Positions 33,828 through 44,187 of a stretch of DNA of 64,000 nt are shown here, one piece after another (position 1 is the stretch's first letter; each line of letters starts with the position of its first letter). A program made the translations under genes and the position numbers. The stretch is from Treponema ruminis. Lineage in GTDB: Bacteria > Spirochaetota > Spirochaetia > Treponematales > Treponemataceae. The notes beneath the pieces were generated by a model. It was not told the DNA's origin and did not search any database. It worked only from the letters and a program-made list of their open reading frames with translations. The stretch spans positions 1,426,001 to 1,490,000 of the forward strand of contig CP031518.1 in NCBI GenBank assembly GCA_017161305.1. Direction: 5' to 3'.

Positions 33828-34603
33828 ATCCTGACGCAGAATTGATAAAGCTTATTGGATCGATTCAGACGCAGCTAGATTATACTCTTGGCTATAGAGC
33901 TATGACCAGAAAGCTTATTTCTATGGGGTATTTGATAAATCATAAGAAAGTAGCTCGAATAATGCGTGAAAACTGCCTTAATTCGGTCGTAAGACGTAAA
34001 AAATATAGTCCGGAAGTATATGCGAGACGTAAACAGCTAAAAGAAACTGTACCGGCAAATGTGTTGAACAGAAACTTTTTTAGCCCGTATCCGAGATCAA
34101 TATTTGTAACGGATATTACATATCTTTATACAAGTGATGGTGTTTATTATCTGAACATCATAGAAGACCTGTATAACCGCGAAGTCGTTGCCTGGAAAAT
34201 TGGTTCAAGTCCTGATTCATATCTGTGTATTGAAACTGTAAGATTGCTGTCTGAATCAATTGATTTAACGGATACCATAATTCATTCAGATCAAGGCAGT
34301 TCTTATACAAGTTATGATTACAGAGATTTTCTTGTATCACTTGGAATTACACAGAGCTGTTCTGACGTTGGCGAATGCTGGGATAATGCAGCAATGGAAT
34401 CCTTTAATTCAATTTTGAAAACAGAAGGATTCTATGCGAAATGGACTAAGAAAGCATTTAAGGAATGCAGGATTCCTTCTCAGGATGTATTTGAACAAGT
34501 AAGGAATTTTATTCTGTATTACAACAATTTCAGGCTTAAGAAACAATTAGGAGATCTCTCCCCTGCTATGTTTCTTGAAAAATATCCACTAGGAAAAGAA
34601 TAA
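33704..34603 (+). CDS. IS3-family OrfB transposase (read as OrfAB by -1 frameshift)
   Basis: The -1 frame is open from the slip site to 34603 and contains OrfB from its usual beginning (RLCSVAGVTRKCFYEYV). The integrase core has all three catalytic residues: FVTDITYLY, IIHSDQGSSYTS and MESFNSILKTE. The end, NFILYYNNFRLKKQLGDLSP, is typical. There is no good independent start (only TTG at 33842), so production as an OrfAB fusion is likely. No stops interrupt it, so the element may be active. Confidence 0.8.
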   Translation, partial: RFECILHLLRSGRCTNITRLCSVAGVTRKCFYEYVQNREKVNPDAELIKLIGSIQTQLDYTLGYRAMTRKLISMGYLINHKKVARIMRENCLNSVVRRKKYSPEVYARRKQLKETVPANVLNRNFFSPYPRSIFVTDITYLYTSDGVYYLNIIEDLYNREVVAWKIGSSPDSYLCIETVRLLSESIDLTDTIIHSDQGSSYTSYDYRDFLVSLGITQSCSDVGECWDNAAMESFNSILKTEGFYAKWTKKAFKECRIPSQDVFEQVRNFILYYNNFRLKKQLGDLSPAMFLEKYPLGKE

Positions 34604-34715
34604 GGGTTGACCTAAACAACTATTTTTAGGATTATTGAAATCAGCAAAAAAACGTCACCTATTAGGGGTTCATGTCACTATAAATGCCATTTTGGTGAAA
34701 TTTCCATCCGCCTGC

Positions 34716-37451
34716 TTACTTTTTGCTTTTCTCAGTTTTTTTTGCCATGAGGCTGTCACGCTGTTCGATGAGCTGACGGTTAATCAATGCGATTTTATCA
34801 TACAGTTCAAAATAAGAAATCGCGTTGTCACTTGCGGAATTCATGTTTTCTTCCGGACTCAAAATCTTTTCCTTGAAGCGGGCGTTGATTGCAATCATCT
34901 CGGAATGCTTTTTCATCGCCTCAAGAGAAGACTGATATGCGGCATTTATCTCGCTGGTCCAGCCTGTAATGTCAGGTTTTGCAAGCGTTTTGATTTTATG
35001 AATCGTAACGATTTCCCAGATTTTTTTGCCGAAGTATTCCTCAAGCGCATTGCGGAAAGGACGGTCTTTCTGGAACAAAAGTTTTGCGATAAGTTTACGT
35101 CCGTCATTCTCATCAAGTTTAAAGTCACAGAGAGAATCTTCTTCCAGGAATGGCTTGGCAAGATTCGAAGCCAGAAAGCCCTTCACTTCTTCTGGGGCGC
35201 ACTTAAAACTGTATTCATAGATATTTCCCCACAGGCCAGTGCTCAGTGACTCACGCCGCCTCTGGTTTGTAACCGGGAAAATAAAGGCTTTTTGAATCTG
35301 AATTGACTGAGGAAGATGGCGGTTCAAGGCCTCGATGAAATCTTTTTCGCTTGTATCCTCGTAAAGTACAGTTGAGGCGATTTCAGCATCAGAAGAAATG
35401 CCAAGAGACAAGGTTGAGGCGAATTCAAGGCGTGGAAGCGGATTAAAACCTGTCGTATAGATGACCGGAAGATTGCATTTAATGAAGGCCCGGTTGAAAA
35501 ATTCCACCTGAGACAGATGGGAAATATATTCTCCGCCGTTTTTCTTGGTAAATTCGAAAATCACGCGGTACATTACAGGAATATTCCATTCCGGGTAGAC
35601 AGAATTACCAACAATCTGTTCACTTTTCTGTACATTCTGAGGTTTATTATCAATATTTACGCAGGTTTTATTGTTGCAGACACCGCATCTGTGGTCGCAG
35701 TTTGGCGCGCATTTTGGAGTCAGCTCTTCCCGCTCGTTTTTATCCCATTCTTTTTTGTAAAAATTCTTTGCGACACCAAGGGAAACTGAATCCCAGGGCA
35801 AAGGCTCATCCTTGCTTCTCTCCCGCAGAATCGATTCCTTTACATCATAATCAGCTTCTGCAAAGGCAGATTCCCAATGCTTTAGGTTTTCCTTCAGGTG
35901 ATTTTCCCAGGCATCAAGCCTTGCGCCCTTTTTGTAAGCCGAAAGAATGACCTGCCCTGCCCGCTTGTCTCCCCGCGAAAGGAGTCCTTCAAGATAACTC
36001 GTGTTAATATCGTGAGTTCCGACATGAAATTTGCCCCTTGGAAGATGCTCTCGGATATAGGAAAGCTTTCGGTCACTCTCTTCAGGAGAAATCTGCCTTA
36101 CCCACTGGTAGGCTGTGTGAGGCTTTGGAATAAAGGTTCCAACATTGACATTGCACTGGATTCTCGTTCGGTTCTGCAAATCAATCAGAAAATCAACGAT
36201 GGCTTTTTCTTCGGTGAGTTCGTCTGTCTCCGGGAAAGGAAGACCGACCATAAAATAGAACTTGGCCTTGTTCCAACCGCGTTTTTTTGCATCAAGAATT
36301 ACGTCAACCAGATGCTGGGCGTAAACTTCCTTGTTCAAGCGCAGCTGCCAGGCTTCTTCCGGGGTTTCAACGGCAAAAGTAAGGCCAGATTTACGAACTT
36401 CCGATAGTTTTTCGAGCAAAGGAAGGGAAAAACTGTTTACTTTAAGCGATGGAAGCTGGAAAGAGACATTCTGACTCTTGTATTTTGCGTTCAAATCATC
36501 AAGAAGGTTCTCAATGTCAGGATAATCCGCGCTCGAAAGCGAAGTAAGTGAAATTTCACGATAGCCTGCGATATTAACCAGCTTGTCTACATCATCAAAA
36601 ATCAGCTGCTTTTCCTTGGCACGCTGGGGACGGTAATAAACACCCGCATGACAGAAACGGCAGCCGTTCGGACAGCCCCGCATAATCTCGACAACACCGT
36701 GATCCTGAACAGGCTTAACGTTTGGAAGCGGCATGAAGGACTCAACCGATGGAACCTTGCCGAAATCAGACCAGACAGCCCTTCGCGCAATGCTGTGGCC
36801 GCATTTTTCCTCGCTCATGTCCTCCGTCCAGACACTGGGGTGACCGGCAAAATGAGCAAGGATTTCTGAACGTAAAGCTCCCTCTTTTTTCATTTGTGCA
36901 CATTCTTCGATAAGGTCGAACATTCCGCCCTCGGCCTCACCGATGAAAACCGCGTCAAAAAAGTCCGAGAAAGGAGCCGGATTTGTGGAACCGCAGCCGC
37001 CAGCAATAACAATCGGGTCGTCCTCTCCCCTGTCCTTCTTTAAAAGCGGAATCCGTCCCAGGTCAAGGATTGAAAGGGCGCCGGTGATTCCAAGCTCGTA
37101 GCCGATTGAAAAACCGATCATGTCAAGCTCATTCAAGGGCATTCCGGTTTCAAGGGTATACAAAGGAGCATTATATTTTTTAAGCAGGTCCTCAAAGTCA
37201 GTCTCAACCGCAAAAACACGCTCACAGCGAACGTCTTTCATTTTGTTGAGGCCGTTGTAAATGATTTTTATCGCCTGATTTGCCATTCCGATTGTGTAGA
37301 CATCAGGAAAAGCCACACAGAAATTGAAGAGAGAGTCAGAATCAGCATGTTTTTTTACAATCTGACCGAATTCACCGCCAGTATAGCTTGACGGATTCTG
37401 CACAGAACAGAGTTCATTTCCAAAAAGTTCAATAGGTTTGATAAGATTCAT
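34716..37451 (-). CDS. B12-binding-type radical SAM protein fused to DUF2344 (TIGR03960 family)
   Basis: A protein of about 911 residues. The start at 37451 follows AAAGGA. The radical SAM cluster CPNGCRFC (CxxxCxxC) is near residue 265. The N-terminal region resembles the B12-binding-like domain of the TIGR03960 family. A cysteine patch CAPNCDHRCGVCNN links to a C-terminal DUF2344 domain (EYISHLSQVEFFNRAF, TTGFNPLPRLEFASTLSLGI). Members are often encoded beside rodA or ribonuclease G and are thought to modify RNA or ribosomal components, but I know of no proven reaction. It is the last gene of the mre-mrd-rodA run. Confidence 0.88.
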   Translation of the reverse strand: MNLIKPIELFGNELCSVQNPSSYTGGEFGQIVKKHADSDSLFNFCVAFPDVYTIGMANQAIKIIYNGLNKMKDVRCERVFAVETDFEDLLKKYNAPLYTLETGMPLNELDMIGFSIGYELGITGALSILDLGRIPLLKKDRGEDDPIVIAGGCGSTNPAPFSDFFDAVFIGEAEGGMFDLIEECAQMKKEGALRSEILAHFAGHPSVWTEDMSEEKCGHSIARRAVWSDFGKVPSVESFMPLPNVKPVQDHGVVEIMRGCPNGCRFCHAGVYYRPQRAKEKQLIFDDVDKLVNIAGYREISLTSLSSADYPDIENLLDDLNAKYKSQNVSFQLPSLKVNSFSLPLLEKLSEVRKSGLTFAVETPEEAWQLRLNKEVYAQHLVDVILDAKKRGWNKAKFYFMVGLPFPETDELTEEKAIVDFLIDLQNRTRIQCNVNVGTFIPKPHTAYQWVRQISPEESDRKLSYIREHLPRGKFHVGTHDINTSYLEGLLSRGDKRAGQVILSAYKKGARLDAWENHLKENLKHWESAFAEADYDVKESILRERSKDEPLPWDSVSLGVAKNFYKKEWDKNEREELTPKCAPNCDHRCGVCNNKTCVNIDNKPQNVQKSEQIVGNSVYPEWNIPVMYRVIFEFTKKNGGEYISHLSQVEFFNRAFIKCNLPVIYTTGFNPLPRLEFASTLSLGISSDAEIASTVLYEDTSEKDFIEALNRHLPQSIQIQKAFIFPVTNQRRRESLSTGLWGNIYEYSFKCAPEEVKGFLASNLAKPFLEEDSLCDFKLDENDGRKLIAKLLFQKDRPFRNALEEYFGKKIWEIVTIHKIKTLAKPDITGWTSEINAAYQSSLEAMKKHSEMIAINARFKEKILSPEENMNSASDNAISYFELYDKIALINRQLIEQRDSLMAKKTEKSKK

Positions 37452-37484
37452 AATATTCCTTTGTTTAGACAAGAATAAGGCAAA

Positions 37485-38804
37485 TTAAAAACCGAATTTT
37501 CTAGACGATACGCTCATCAAAAGGCCGACGCAAATCATGGCCGTCCACAAAGATGAGCCGCCGTAGCTCAAAAACAGGAGGGGGATTCCCGTAATAGGCA
37601 TGATTCCCATTACCATTCCGACATTTACAAGGAAATGGAAGACGAACATTCCCAAAACGCCAGAGGCAATCATAAGTCCGAATGTATTGGAAGCGTTCTT
37701 GATGATGAAAATCGTACGCATAAAAATCAAAAAGTAAAGGGCAAAAACCGCCATGCAGCCGACAAAGCCAAGTTCCTCAGAAAGGATGCTGAAGATAAAG
37801 TCCGTGCTCTGCTCAGGCAAAAAGCGGTAGTGACTCTGAGTTCCCTGCAAATATCCGCGGCCCAAAAGGTTTCCTGAACCGATAGCGGTTTTTGACTGAA
37901 TAATGTTCCAGCCCGCTCCACGAGGGTCAGCGTAAGGGTCAATGAATACGATAAGGCGCATAACCTGGTATTCCTTGAGGACTTTTCCGGCAAAATAAGA
38001 AAAAATCAAGGCACCGCAGAAAATTGCCGCAAAATAGGAAATCCAATAGAAATACTTGTTGTGGCGGTAGAAGAACATTCCCAGCATGGAAAGAACGCCG
38101 ATTGAACCTGTCGCAAAAATAAGGATAAGGCGCAAAGTCGTGTTTGTAAGCACGCGGATGAAAATCACCGAATGATGGGCAATCTGGCTTTCCCAAATCG
38201 GAAGGACAGTAAATGTAATCGTCATCATTCCGCCAAGGAAGATAAAAAGAATGTAACGCACAGGAATTCCCGCGATAAAAGTCATCGCAAGGAAAATCGG
38301 GAAATATACGAGGGAAGTTCCAAGGTCAGGCTGAGCGAGAATAAGTCCCATAGGGATGAACATGATAAAAAGGGAGATTATAAAACGCTTTCTCTGATCC
38401 TGGGTTTTCTTCGTTTTATCCAGATACCAGGCAAGGAAAAGGATGAAAACGACTTTCGTAAATTCTGACGGCTGAATGCCAAAAGGACCGATGCCGAGCC
38501 AGCTTCGCGCACCATTGACATAGCGGCCGAAAAACTTCGTAAAAATAAGGACTGCACAGGCTGCGGCAAAAATTTGAGGAATATAACGGTTGAAGCGCCT
38601 GTAATCAAGCAGAGAGACACCCAGCATCATAAGCATGCCTGAACCGCCCCAGATAATCTGCTTTACATACTCAGAAGAAACATTCTCGCCGTCTGAGTTT
38701 ATACCGGAAGAATAAATAAAAAGGATTCCGAAAGTGACCAGGGCCGCAACACAGAAAAAGAGAATAAAATCAAAAAATTGCAGGAATTTCAAATTCAATT
38801 TCAT
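37485..38804 (-). CDS. rodA: Peptidoglycan polymerase RodA (SEDS family)
   Basis: A 439-residue integral membrane protein with about ten hydrophobic helices. SEDS signatures are visible: GPFGIQPSEFTKVVFILFLA, the EQSTDFIFSILSEELGF loop and the C-terminal GIPLLFLSYGGSSLW. RodA polymerises glycan strands during lateral growth with PBP2. It lies 10 nt downstream of mrdA in the cell-elongation operon mreB-mreC-mreD-mrdA-rodA. Confidence 0.95.
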   Translation of the reverse strand: MKLNLKFLQFFDFILFFCVAALVTFGILFIYSSGINSDGENVSSEYVKQIIWGGSGMLMMLGVSLLDYRRFNRYIPQIFAAACAVLIFTKFFGRYVNGARSWLGIGPFGIQPSEFTKVVFILFLAWYLDKTKKTQDQRKRFIISLFIMFIPMGLILAQPDLGTSLVYFPIFLAMTFIAGIPVRYILFIFLGGMMTITFTVLPIWESQIAHHSVIFIRVLTNTTLRLILIFATGSIGVLSMLGMFFYRHNKYFYWISYFAAIFCGALIFSYFAGKVLKEYQVMRLIVFIDPYADPRGAGWNIIQSKTAIGSGNLLGRGYLQGTQSHYRFLPEQSTDFIFSILSEELGFVGCMAVFALYFLIFMRTIFIIKNASNTFGLMIASGVLGMFVFHFLVNVGMVMGIMPITGIPLLFLSYGGSSLWTAMICVGLLMSVSSRKFGF

Positions 38805-38814
38805 ATTATCCTCC

Positions 38815-40722
38815 TTACTCCTGACGGACGCTTGAATGCTTTCTGGAACGAATTACATCACGGACATTTGCAGGAAGAGCCTGGACAGCCTCATCATAAG
38901 TCTGATTTGCAAAGATTCCCTGGAAAATTATGTTCGTGGCATATGGAGCCCACCATTCCCATTCATTTGCAGCCTCAACAAGAACAACGACAACAACCTG
39001 TTCCTCGACCGGAGCATTGAAAGGAGCATAGCAAGCCATCCATGAATGCCAGTGGTCAAGGGAGCCGACCTCAGCAGTACCGGTTTTTCCGGCAATCTGA
39101 ACGACCTTATTGTTAAGAGGAAAGGCCGGGGTTCCGTCTGTGATTGTATAGCGCATGGCATTCTGAACTTCCCGCCATACGGCTTCATCGATATTTGACT
39201 CATGAAGAATCTGGGGTTTTACTTCCTCAATTACATCGTTTGTGGCCGGATCACGGACTTCCTTCAAAAGATGAGGACGATAGATTTTACCCTCATTTGC
39301 AACCATGGCAACCATATTAGCAATGTGAAGTGGCGTAACCAGGGTATATCCCTGACCGATTGACATGTTCATTGTATCACCGCCCAGCCATTTCTGGTGG
39401 AAACGGCGCTCCTTCCATGGAGCTGTAGGAACGAAGCCAGACTGCTGGGCTGGCAGGTCAATATCAAGGCTTTCACCGAAGCCGAATTCCTTTGCATAGG
39501 AAGAAATCTTGTCTACGCCCAGAAAATCGCGGCCGACAATCCAATAGTAAACGTCGCAGGACTGGGCAAGGGCTTCCTTCATGTTGAGCTTGCCATGACC
39601 CCACTTCTGGTGACAGTGGAAGATTCGGTTACCGTAATCAACACGTCCGGAACAATCTATATCCTTTGCAGAAGAAAAAGCTTTTTCCGCAAGCATAGCC
39701 GTAGACATAATGATTTTGAATGTCGAAGCCGGAGGATAGGCCGCATTTACAGCCCGGTTCAAAAGAGGCTTGTTGGGACTGGTAGCAAGTTTGTTATACT
39801 GGGTCGAAGCATTGTCGTCATTAAAAAGATTCTGGTCATAAAAAGGATATGAAACCATGGCCAGAACCTCACCGTTACTGGGCCGCAGGACTACTGCAGC
39901 CCCTACCCGCTCACCAAGAGCCTTTTCTGCAAGCTCCTGAATCCGCATGTCAATTGTAAGCACAAGATTTTTGCCCATCTGAGGCGGCTCTACAATCGGA
40001 GTGTCAGAAAGAATGTGGCCTCGGACGTCGACGGTACGGCTTTCTCGCCCCTGGCGTCCCTGAAGAAGCAGATCATACTGTTTTTCAACGCCGGTTTTTC
40101 CGATGATGGATTTATTTGTATAGACACGGCGCTTATCCTTGTCCGTTATGTTATACATAACTTTAACTTCTTCTTTAGTGATGTCACCTACATAGCCGAC
40201 GACATGAGAAATAGAGCCGGTCTCAACATAATTTCGGACAGGCTTGCTTCGCCATGAAACCCCAGGCAAATCCGTAATGTTTTCTGCGATATTTGAGATT
40301 GTGCTGAAAGTGACGTTGGAACGGACTTCAACAGCCGTATATGAGCGGCGGAGAGCTGGCTCAATCTTGCGGTCAATTTCGTTTTTAGAGATTCCCAGAA
40401 AAACTGCCAGTCTTGAAGTAACAGAATCGTAATGACCAGCAGGAATTTCAGCAGGAGTCAAATCCACAGCGAAAGAATCCGTATTGATGACCATAGGCAT
40501 GGAAGCGTTACGGTCAAAGATTTCACCGCGCTGGGCATCAATTGTCTTAACCTGGCTTGAGATTGTCTGCGACTGCTTTCGATACTGGGCGCCTTCAATA
40601 ACCTGCAGGGAAAAAAGTTTGAGCACATATAATGCAAAAATCGCCATGATGATAAAAGCGAAGATTACAACTTTTGCATTCTGTTCAACCGAACCATTCT
40701 CTGTGTTAAAATAATCCTGCAT
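38815..40722 (-). CDS. mrdA: Penicillin-binding protein 2 (transpeptidase)
   Basis: A 635-residue class B PBP with one N-terminal membrane helix, a dimerisation domain, and the transpeptidase motifs: PPASTFKI (SxxK), AQSCDVYYW (SxN-like, SCD) and AGKTGTAEV (KTG). It cross-links side-wall peptidoglycan with RodA. Start and stop are tightly packed against mreD (start 1 nt after the mreD stop) and rodA, indicating one operon. Confidence 0.95.
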   Translation of the reverse strand: MQDYFNTENGSVEQNAKVVIFAFIIMAIFALYVLKLFSLQVIEGAQYRKQSQTISSQVKTIDAQRGEIFDRNASMPMVINTDSFAVDLTPAEIPAGHYDSVTSRLAVFLGISKNEIDRKIEPALRRSYTAVEVRSNVTFSTISNIAENITDLPGVSWRSKPVRNYVETGSISHVVGYVGDITKEEVKVMYNITDKDKRRVYTNKSIIGKTGVEKQYDLLLQGRQGRESRTVDVRGHILSDTPIVEPPQMGKNLVLTIDMRIQELAEKALGERVGAAVVLRPSNGEVLAMVSYPFYDQNLFNDDNASTQYNKLATSPNKPLLNRAVNAAYPPASTFKIIMSTAMLAEKAFSSAKDIDCSGRVDYGNRIFHCHQKWGHGKLNMKEALAQSCDVYYWIVGRDFLGVDKISSYAKEFGFGESLDIDLPAQQSGFVPTAPWKERRFHQKWLGGDTMNMSIGQGYTLVTPLHIANMVAMVANEGKIYRPHLLKEVRDPATNDVIEEVKPQILHESNIDEAVWREVQNAMRYTITDGTPAFPLNNKVVQIAGKTGTAEVGSLDHWHSWMACYAPFNAPVEEQVVVVVLVEAANEWEWWAPYATNIIFQGIFANQTYDEAVQALPANVRDVIRSRKHSSVRQE

Positions 40723-41232
40723 TTACGAAACCTTCTCAGGATCAAGTAAAATCAAATCACTGAAAACATTCAGGAACTTGAAGACAATCGGCGTCAGTAT
40801 TGAATTTGCGGCAAGCTCAAACAAAAATGCCTTTGAAAAGAGGGAATACGGCACTACGGAATCAGCAAAGAAAACTGAAATTACGAAAATAAGGACTGCT
40901 TTCATCAAAGTTGCAAAGAAACCAATCATTACAGGCAGGAAAATACCGGCCATATTAAGGGTTTTATTGAAAATTCCCGCAACATAACCGATTACAGTCC
41001 TCAAAAGACTGTGAAGGCCAAAAGGAGAAGCACTGAGAAAATCAAGAAAAAGACCGGAAACAAAGCCGGAAGAAACACCAAAAAACCTTCCATTATTGAC
41101 AGAAAGATAAAGGGTTATGATAAGAAGAAAATCCGGAACGGCCGGAAGGAAAAGCATATTTGAAAGGATTGCAGTCTCAAATATTACAAAACAGAGAAGA
41201 ATCAAAGCTGAAACTGAAAAAGATTTTAACAT
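40723..41232 (-). CDS. mreD: Rod-shape protein MreD
   Basis: A 169-residue protein with five or six hydrophobic helices. The SVNNGRFFGVSSGFVSGLFL segment and the following short loop are typical of MreD, the small membrane partner of MreC. It lies between mreC and mrdA with 11 nt and 0 nt spacing. Confidence 0.88.
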   Translation of the reverse strand: MLKSFSVSALILLCFVIFETAILSNMLFLPAVPDFLLIITLYLSVNNGRFFGVSSGFVSGLFLDFLSASPFGLHSLLRTVIGYVAGIFNKTLNMAGIFLPVMIGFFATLMKAVLIFVISVFFADSVVPYSLFSKAFLFELAANSILTPIVFKFLNVFSDLILLDPEKVS

Positions 41233-41243
41233 TTTCTCTCCTC

Positions 41244-42098
41244 TTATTTGACATTCATCTCATGCAAATCAGAGACAATGACCATTTCAATACGCGAAAA
41301 ATCAATAACCGGCATAACCTTTATTGACAAAGAAGAATCATAATCAAGGACCTTAATGTCCGAAATTGAACCGATCGGGATATCGCCCATAAAATTGCCG
41401 CTTTCACCGCTGGTAACAATCAAGTCACCAACCTGGAGTTCATCGAGAACTCGTTTTTTGATATAGGTCATGTTGAGCGGAGAATCCACGCTTCCATCGC
41501 CTGTGACAAGACCTATATCACGGGTATTTTGAATTCGGGCCGAAACAGAACATTTTGAGTCATAAATCGGCATTACAAGACTTGTAAGGGCACCGACTGT
41601 AACTACCTTGCCGACCAAGCCGACAATTCCACCCTGAATGGCAAGAACAGGCATGTTCTTGCGGATTCCGTGGCGGCTACCTTTATTGATTGTAAAGGCT
41701 GAGTAAAGACTGTCAGGATTTCGGGAAATAATCTGAGCCGGATAATTCTTTTCTTGAAGGGAGAGTGAAAAGCCCAGCTGCTCCTTAAGCCTTTCGTTTT
41801 CTTTTTTGATGTCGGTATTGCTGCGCTGAAGAATCTCGTAATTTTTGAGTCGTTCAGTGAGTTCCTTGTTTTCTTCGCGCAGGCGGGCAAGTTCCTTTAC
41901 GGCATTGAATGTGTCCCCTATTCCAGAAGCGACTGCACTCACGCCCTTCTGCATTGAAGAAAGAGCCGTGAATCCAACCTGCTGAAAGTTGACGACAAAT
42001 CCGCCTGAGTGAAAAGCCAGCATGATGCCGGAAAAGACCACGAATCCGATGAGAAGAAATTCTGATAAGCCGAATTTGAACGAATGTTTCGAAGCCAT
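41244..42098 (-). CDS. mreC: Rod-shape-determining protein MreC
   Basis: A 284-residue protein: one N-terminal membrane helix, a coiled coil (LREENKELTERLKNYEILQ), then the periplasmic beta domain (ARIQNTRDIGLVTGDG, LQVGDLIVTSGESGNF). It links MreB filaments to the wall enzymes. It follows mreB by 14 nt. Confidence 0.93.
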   Translation of the reverse strand: MASKHSFKFGLSEFLLIGFVVFSGIMLAFHSGGFVVNFQQVGFTALSSMQKGVSAVASGIGDTFNAVKELARLREENKELTERLKNYEILQRSNTDIKKENERLKEQLGFSLSLQEKNYPAQIISRNPDSLYSAFTINKGSRHGIRKNMPVLAIQGGIVGLVGKVVTVGALTSLVMPIYDSKCSVSARIQNTRDIGLVTGDGSVDSPLNMTYIKKRVLDELQVGDLIVTSGESGNFMGDIPIGSISDIKVLDYDSSLSIKVMPVIDFSRIEMVIVSDLHEMNVK

Positions 42099-42112
42099 TC
42101 TGAATCTAAAAA

Positions 42113-43156
42113 CTAGTCGTTAAGGTTGTCGTAGATAGCCCTGTCAGAAGACATATCCTTGAAGAGGTCAAATGCCTGACCGGCACCAAGGGCAACACAT
42201 TCGAGTGGTTTTTCGACCAAAATAACAGGAACGCCAGTTTCCTTTGAAATGAGCTTTGGCAAGCCTTTAAGCATACTTCCGCCACCGCTCATTACGATAC
42301 CGCGCTCAACGATATCTGCGGCAAGCTCAGAAGGAGTTTCACCCAATGTGACTTTGATGAGCTCGACGATTTCATTGACTGTTGATTTAAGGGCCTCGCG
42401 AACCTCAACACTGTCGATTTCAAGACGGCGAGGAAGACCTGTGATTGCATCGTTACCGCGGACTTCCATCTTTTCGATGGCCTTGTCCTTGTCCTGCAAA
42501 GCGTTTCCAATCTGAATCTTGAGGCGCTCTGCAGTCTGCTGACCAATGCGGAGGTTGTGAACGTTGAGGACATACTTCATGATTGCCTCATCGAATTTAT
42601 CACCACCAACGCGGATAGCCTTTGTAACGACCATGCCGCCCAAAGAAATTACTGAAACTTCTGTTGTACCGCCGCCGATATCACAGATCATGTGACCGGC
42701 CGGCTCGTTGATTGGAATCTGAGCACCGATTGCAGCAGCAAGTGACTCTTCGATAACGTCAACTTCCTTTGCGCCAGCCTTAAGTGCTGTTTCGATTACA
42801 GCACGGCGCTCTACCTGAGTAATGCATGAAGGAATGCCGATTTTCATTCGTGTAGATTTGAAAAGCTGATGGCGCGAAATTACCTTTGAAATGAAATATT
42901 TAATCATTTTTTCGCAGCTGTCGATATCAGCGATGACACCGTCTGCCAGAGGACGGATTGCGTCAATGTTGCCCGGAGTTTTCCAGAGCATGCGCTTAGC
43001 CTCAGCGCCTACAGCCCAAACGTGCTTTGTGCCCTTCTCTACGGCAACAACGGAAGGCTCATCAACGACGATGCCCTTACCCCGCACGTAAATCAATGTA
43101 TTACATGTACCTAAATCAATACCAATATCAGTTGAAAACCGGTCAAAGAAACCCAT
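42113..43156 (-). CDS. mreB: Bacterial actin homologue MreB
   Basis: A 347-residue actin-fold protein. Phosphate 1 motif [14 protein letters not shown] near the N-terminus, phosphate 2 [18 protein letters not shown], the adenosine motif [17 protein letters not shown], and KxxxGGD hinge-region residues are all present. It organises side-wall synthesis. First gene of the elongation operon. Confidence 0.97.
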   Translation of the reverse strand: MGFFDRFSTDIGIDLGTCNTLIYVRGKGIVVDEPSVVAVEKGTKHVWAVGAEAKRMLWKTPGNIDAIRPLADGVIADIDSCEKMIKYFISKVISRHQLFKSTRMKIGIPSCITQVERRAVIETALKAGAKEVDVIEESLAAAIGAQIPINEPAGHMICDIGGGTTEVSVISLGGMVVTKAIRVGGDKFDEAIMKYVLNVHNLRIGQQTAERLKIQIGNALQDKDKAIEKMEVRGNDAITGLPRRLEIDSVEVREALKSTVNEIVELIKVTLGETPSELAADIVERGIVMSGGGSMLKGLPKLISKETGVPVILVEKPLECVALGAGQAFDLFKDMSSDRAIYDNLND

Positions 43157-43192
43157 GAAAAAGTCCTCCCAAACTTTTTATATTAATATATT

Positions 43193-44152
43193 TTACTTTA
43201 TTTCCGACATTTTTTTCAATGCGAGCGGATGATTATTCTGGATTCTCAAGGCTTTTCTCCATTCAGAGCGGGCCTTGACCATATCACCCTGCTTCTCATA
43301 TATTACACCCAATCCGTATAAAGCGTCAGCAGAATTTTCATTTTTTTCCAAAATAAAATTAAATTCTTTTTCCGCATCCTCAAAGTTCTCCCTTTGAAGG
43401 GCTATATTTCCCATTAAAAGGTGACTTTTCAGAATAATCTGCTCATCCTTGCAGTTCTGAGAGATTCGGAAGAGGTACTGCTCAGCCGCATTATCCTGAC
43501 CGACATTGTGATACTGCTCGGCAATTGAAAGAAGAAGAATATCCGACTCCCGGACCAGAAGGGCCTCGGTAAAGGCTGAAATGCTTTCCATGGTCATACC
43601 CAGGGCCGCATAGCTCAAGCCCAGCAGCTCAGGAATATCATCAGCCTTATAGCCGTCTTTTTTGGCTTTAAGAAGATAGTAAACTGCCAGATCAGCGTAG
43701 TAATAGTAAGAAGAATGAAAATCCTTGTAAAAATAAGCCTTTCCCAGCATGTACTCAATCTGCGATACAGCCCCGAATTTTGCCCCCTGCAAGGCAATTC
43801 TGAGTGAATTTATAGCTTCATCGAGATAAGAAAGAGACTGAACGACATCCGAGCTGGAAACTGCAAGAAAGAAAGCCGCATAACCGTTATAAGTGCGGGC
43901 TGTTATATTAAAAGGTGATTTATAAAGAATTGCAGAACTTATGTCGTAAACCTGCTGATAATCATAAACCTTCCATTTTGACTTTAAGTTTATGATTGAA
44001 TTTCCCTTGTTGATTTTTGAATCAATTGCCCGGTAGGCAAAAAAGACTCCAACGGTGACAGAGACGGCAAAAAAAATACAAATCAGGAGTTTTTTTAAGA
44101 AATGGCTCTTTTTTTTGAAGATTTCTCTTGTCTGTAAAGCCTTTAATTTCAT
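43193..44152 (-). CDS. Membrane-anchored TPR protein
   Basis: A protein of about 319 residues. The start at 44152 (MKLKALQTREIFKK) is taken because GGGG is just upstream; the longer reading begins inside the rnpB terminator region. One N-terminal hydrophobic helix (LLICIFFAVSVTVGVFFAY) is followed by tetratricopeptide repeats, clearest at ADALYGLGVIYEKQGDMVKA and SEWRKALRIQNNHPLALKKM. It lies upstream of mreB on the same strand and may be part of the cell-envelope operon. Function unknown. Confidence 0.75.
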   Translation of the reverse strand: MKLKALQTREIFKKKSHFLKKLLICIFFAVSVTVGVFFAYRAIDSKINKGNSIINLKSKWKVYDYQQVYDISSAILYKSPFNITARTYNGYAAFFLAVSSSDVVQSLSYLDEAINSLRIALQGAKFGAVSQIEYMLGKAYFYKDFHSSYYYYADLAVYYLLKAKKDGYKADDIPELLGLSYAALGMTMESISAFTEALLVRESDILLLSIAEQYHNVGQDNAAEQYLFRISQNCKDEQIILKSHLLMGNIALQRENFEDAEKEFNFILEKNENSADALYGLGVIYEKQGDMVKARSEWRKALRIQNNHPLALKKMSEIK

Positions 44153-44187
44153 TATCCCCGTCCACCCAAAAATAAAAAAACAGAAAA

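Larger units (their letters stand above)
33316..34672 (+). mobile_element. IS3-family insertion sequence
   Basis: The left end at 33316-33345 (TGAACCCATTTATAGGTGAC, then G, seven T, GC) matches the reverse complement of 34644-34672 over 29 bp with few differences. It encloses orfA and a -1 frame orfB with a DDE integrase core. Length about 1.36 kb is normal for IS3. I found no convincing target duplication at these borders (GAC left, TGT right), so the exact ends may differ. It sits at the boundary between the island and the core genes. Confidence 0.8.

Noticed and set aside
33313-34675. 3-bp target duplication of the IS
   Set aside because: Flanks GAC and TGT do not match at the borders I infer, so no duplication is claimed.
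15704-34715. Prophage
   Set aside because: No capsid, tail, terminase, portal, lysis or integrase genes are present; the S24 repressor and umuDC remnants alone do not make a phage.
34635-35249. 204-codon plus-strand ORF after the IS
   Set aside because: It begins in the IS right end and runs antisense to the radical SAM/DUF2344 gene; no independent support.
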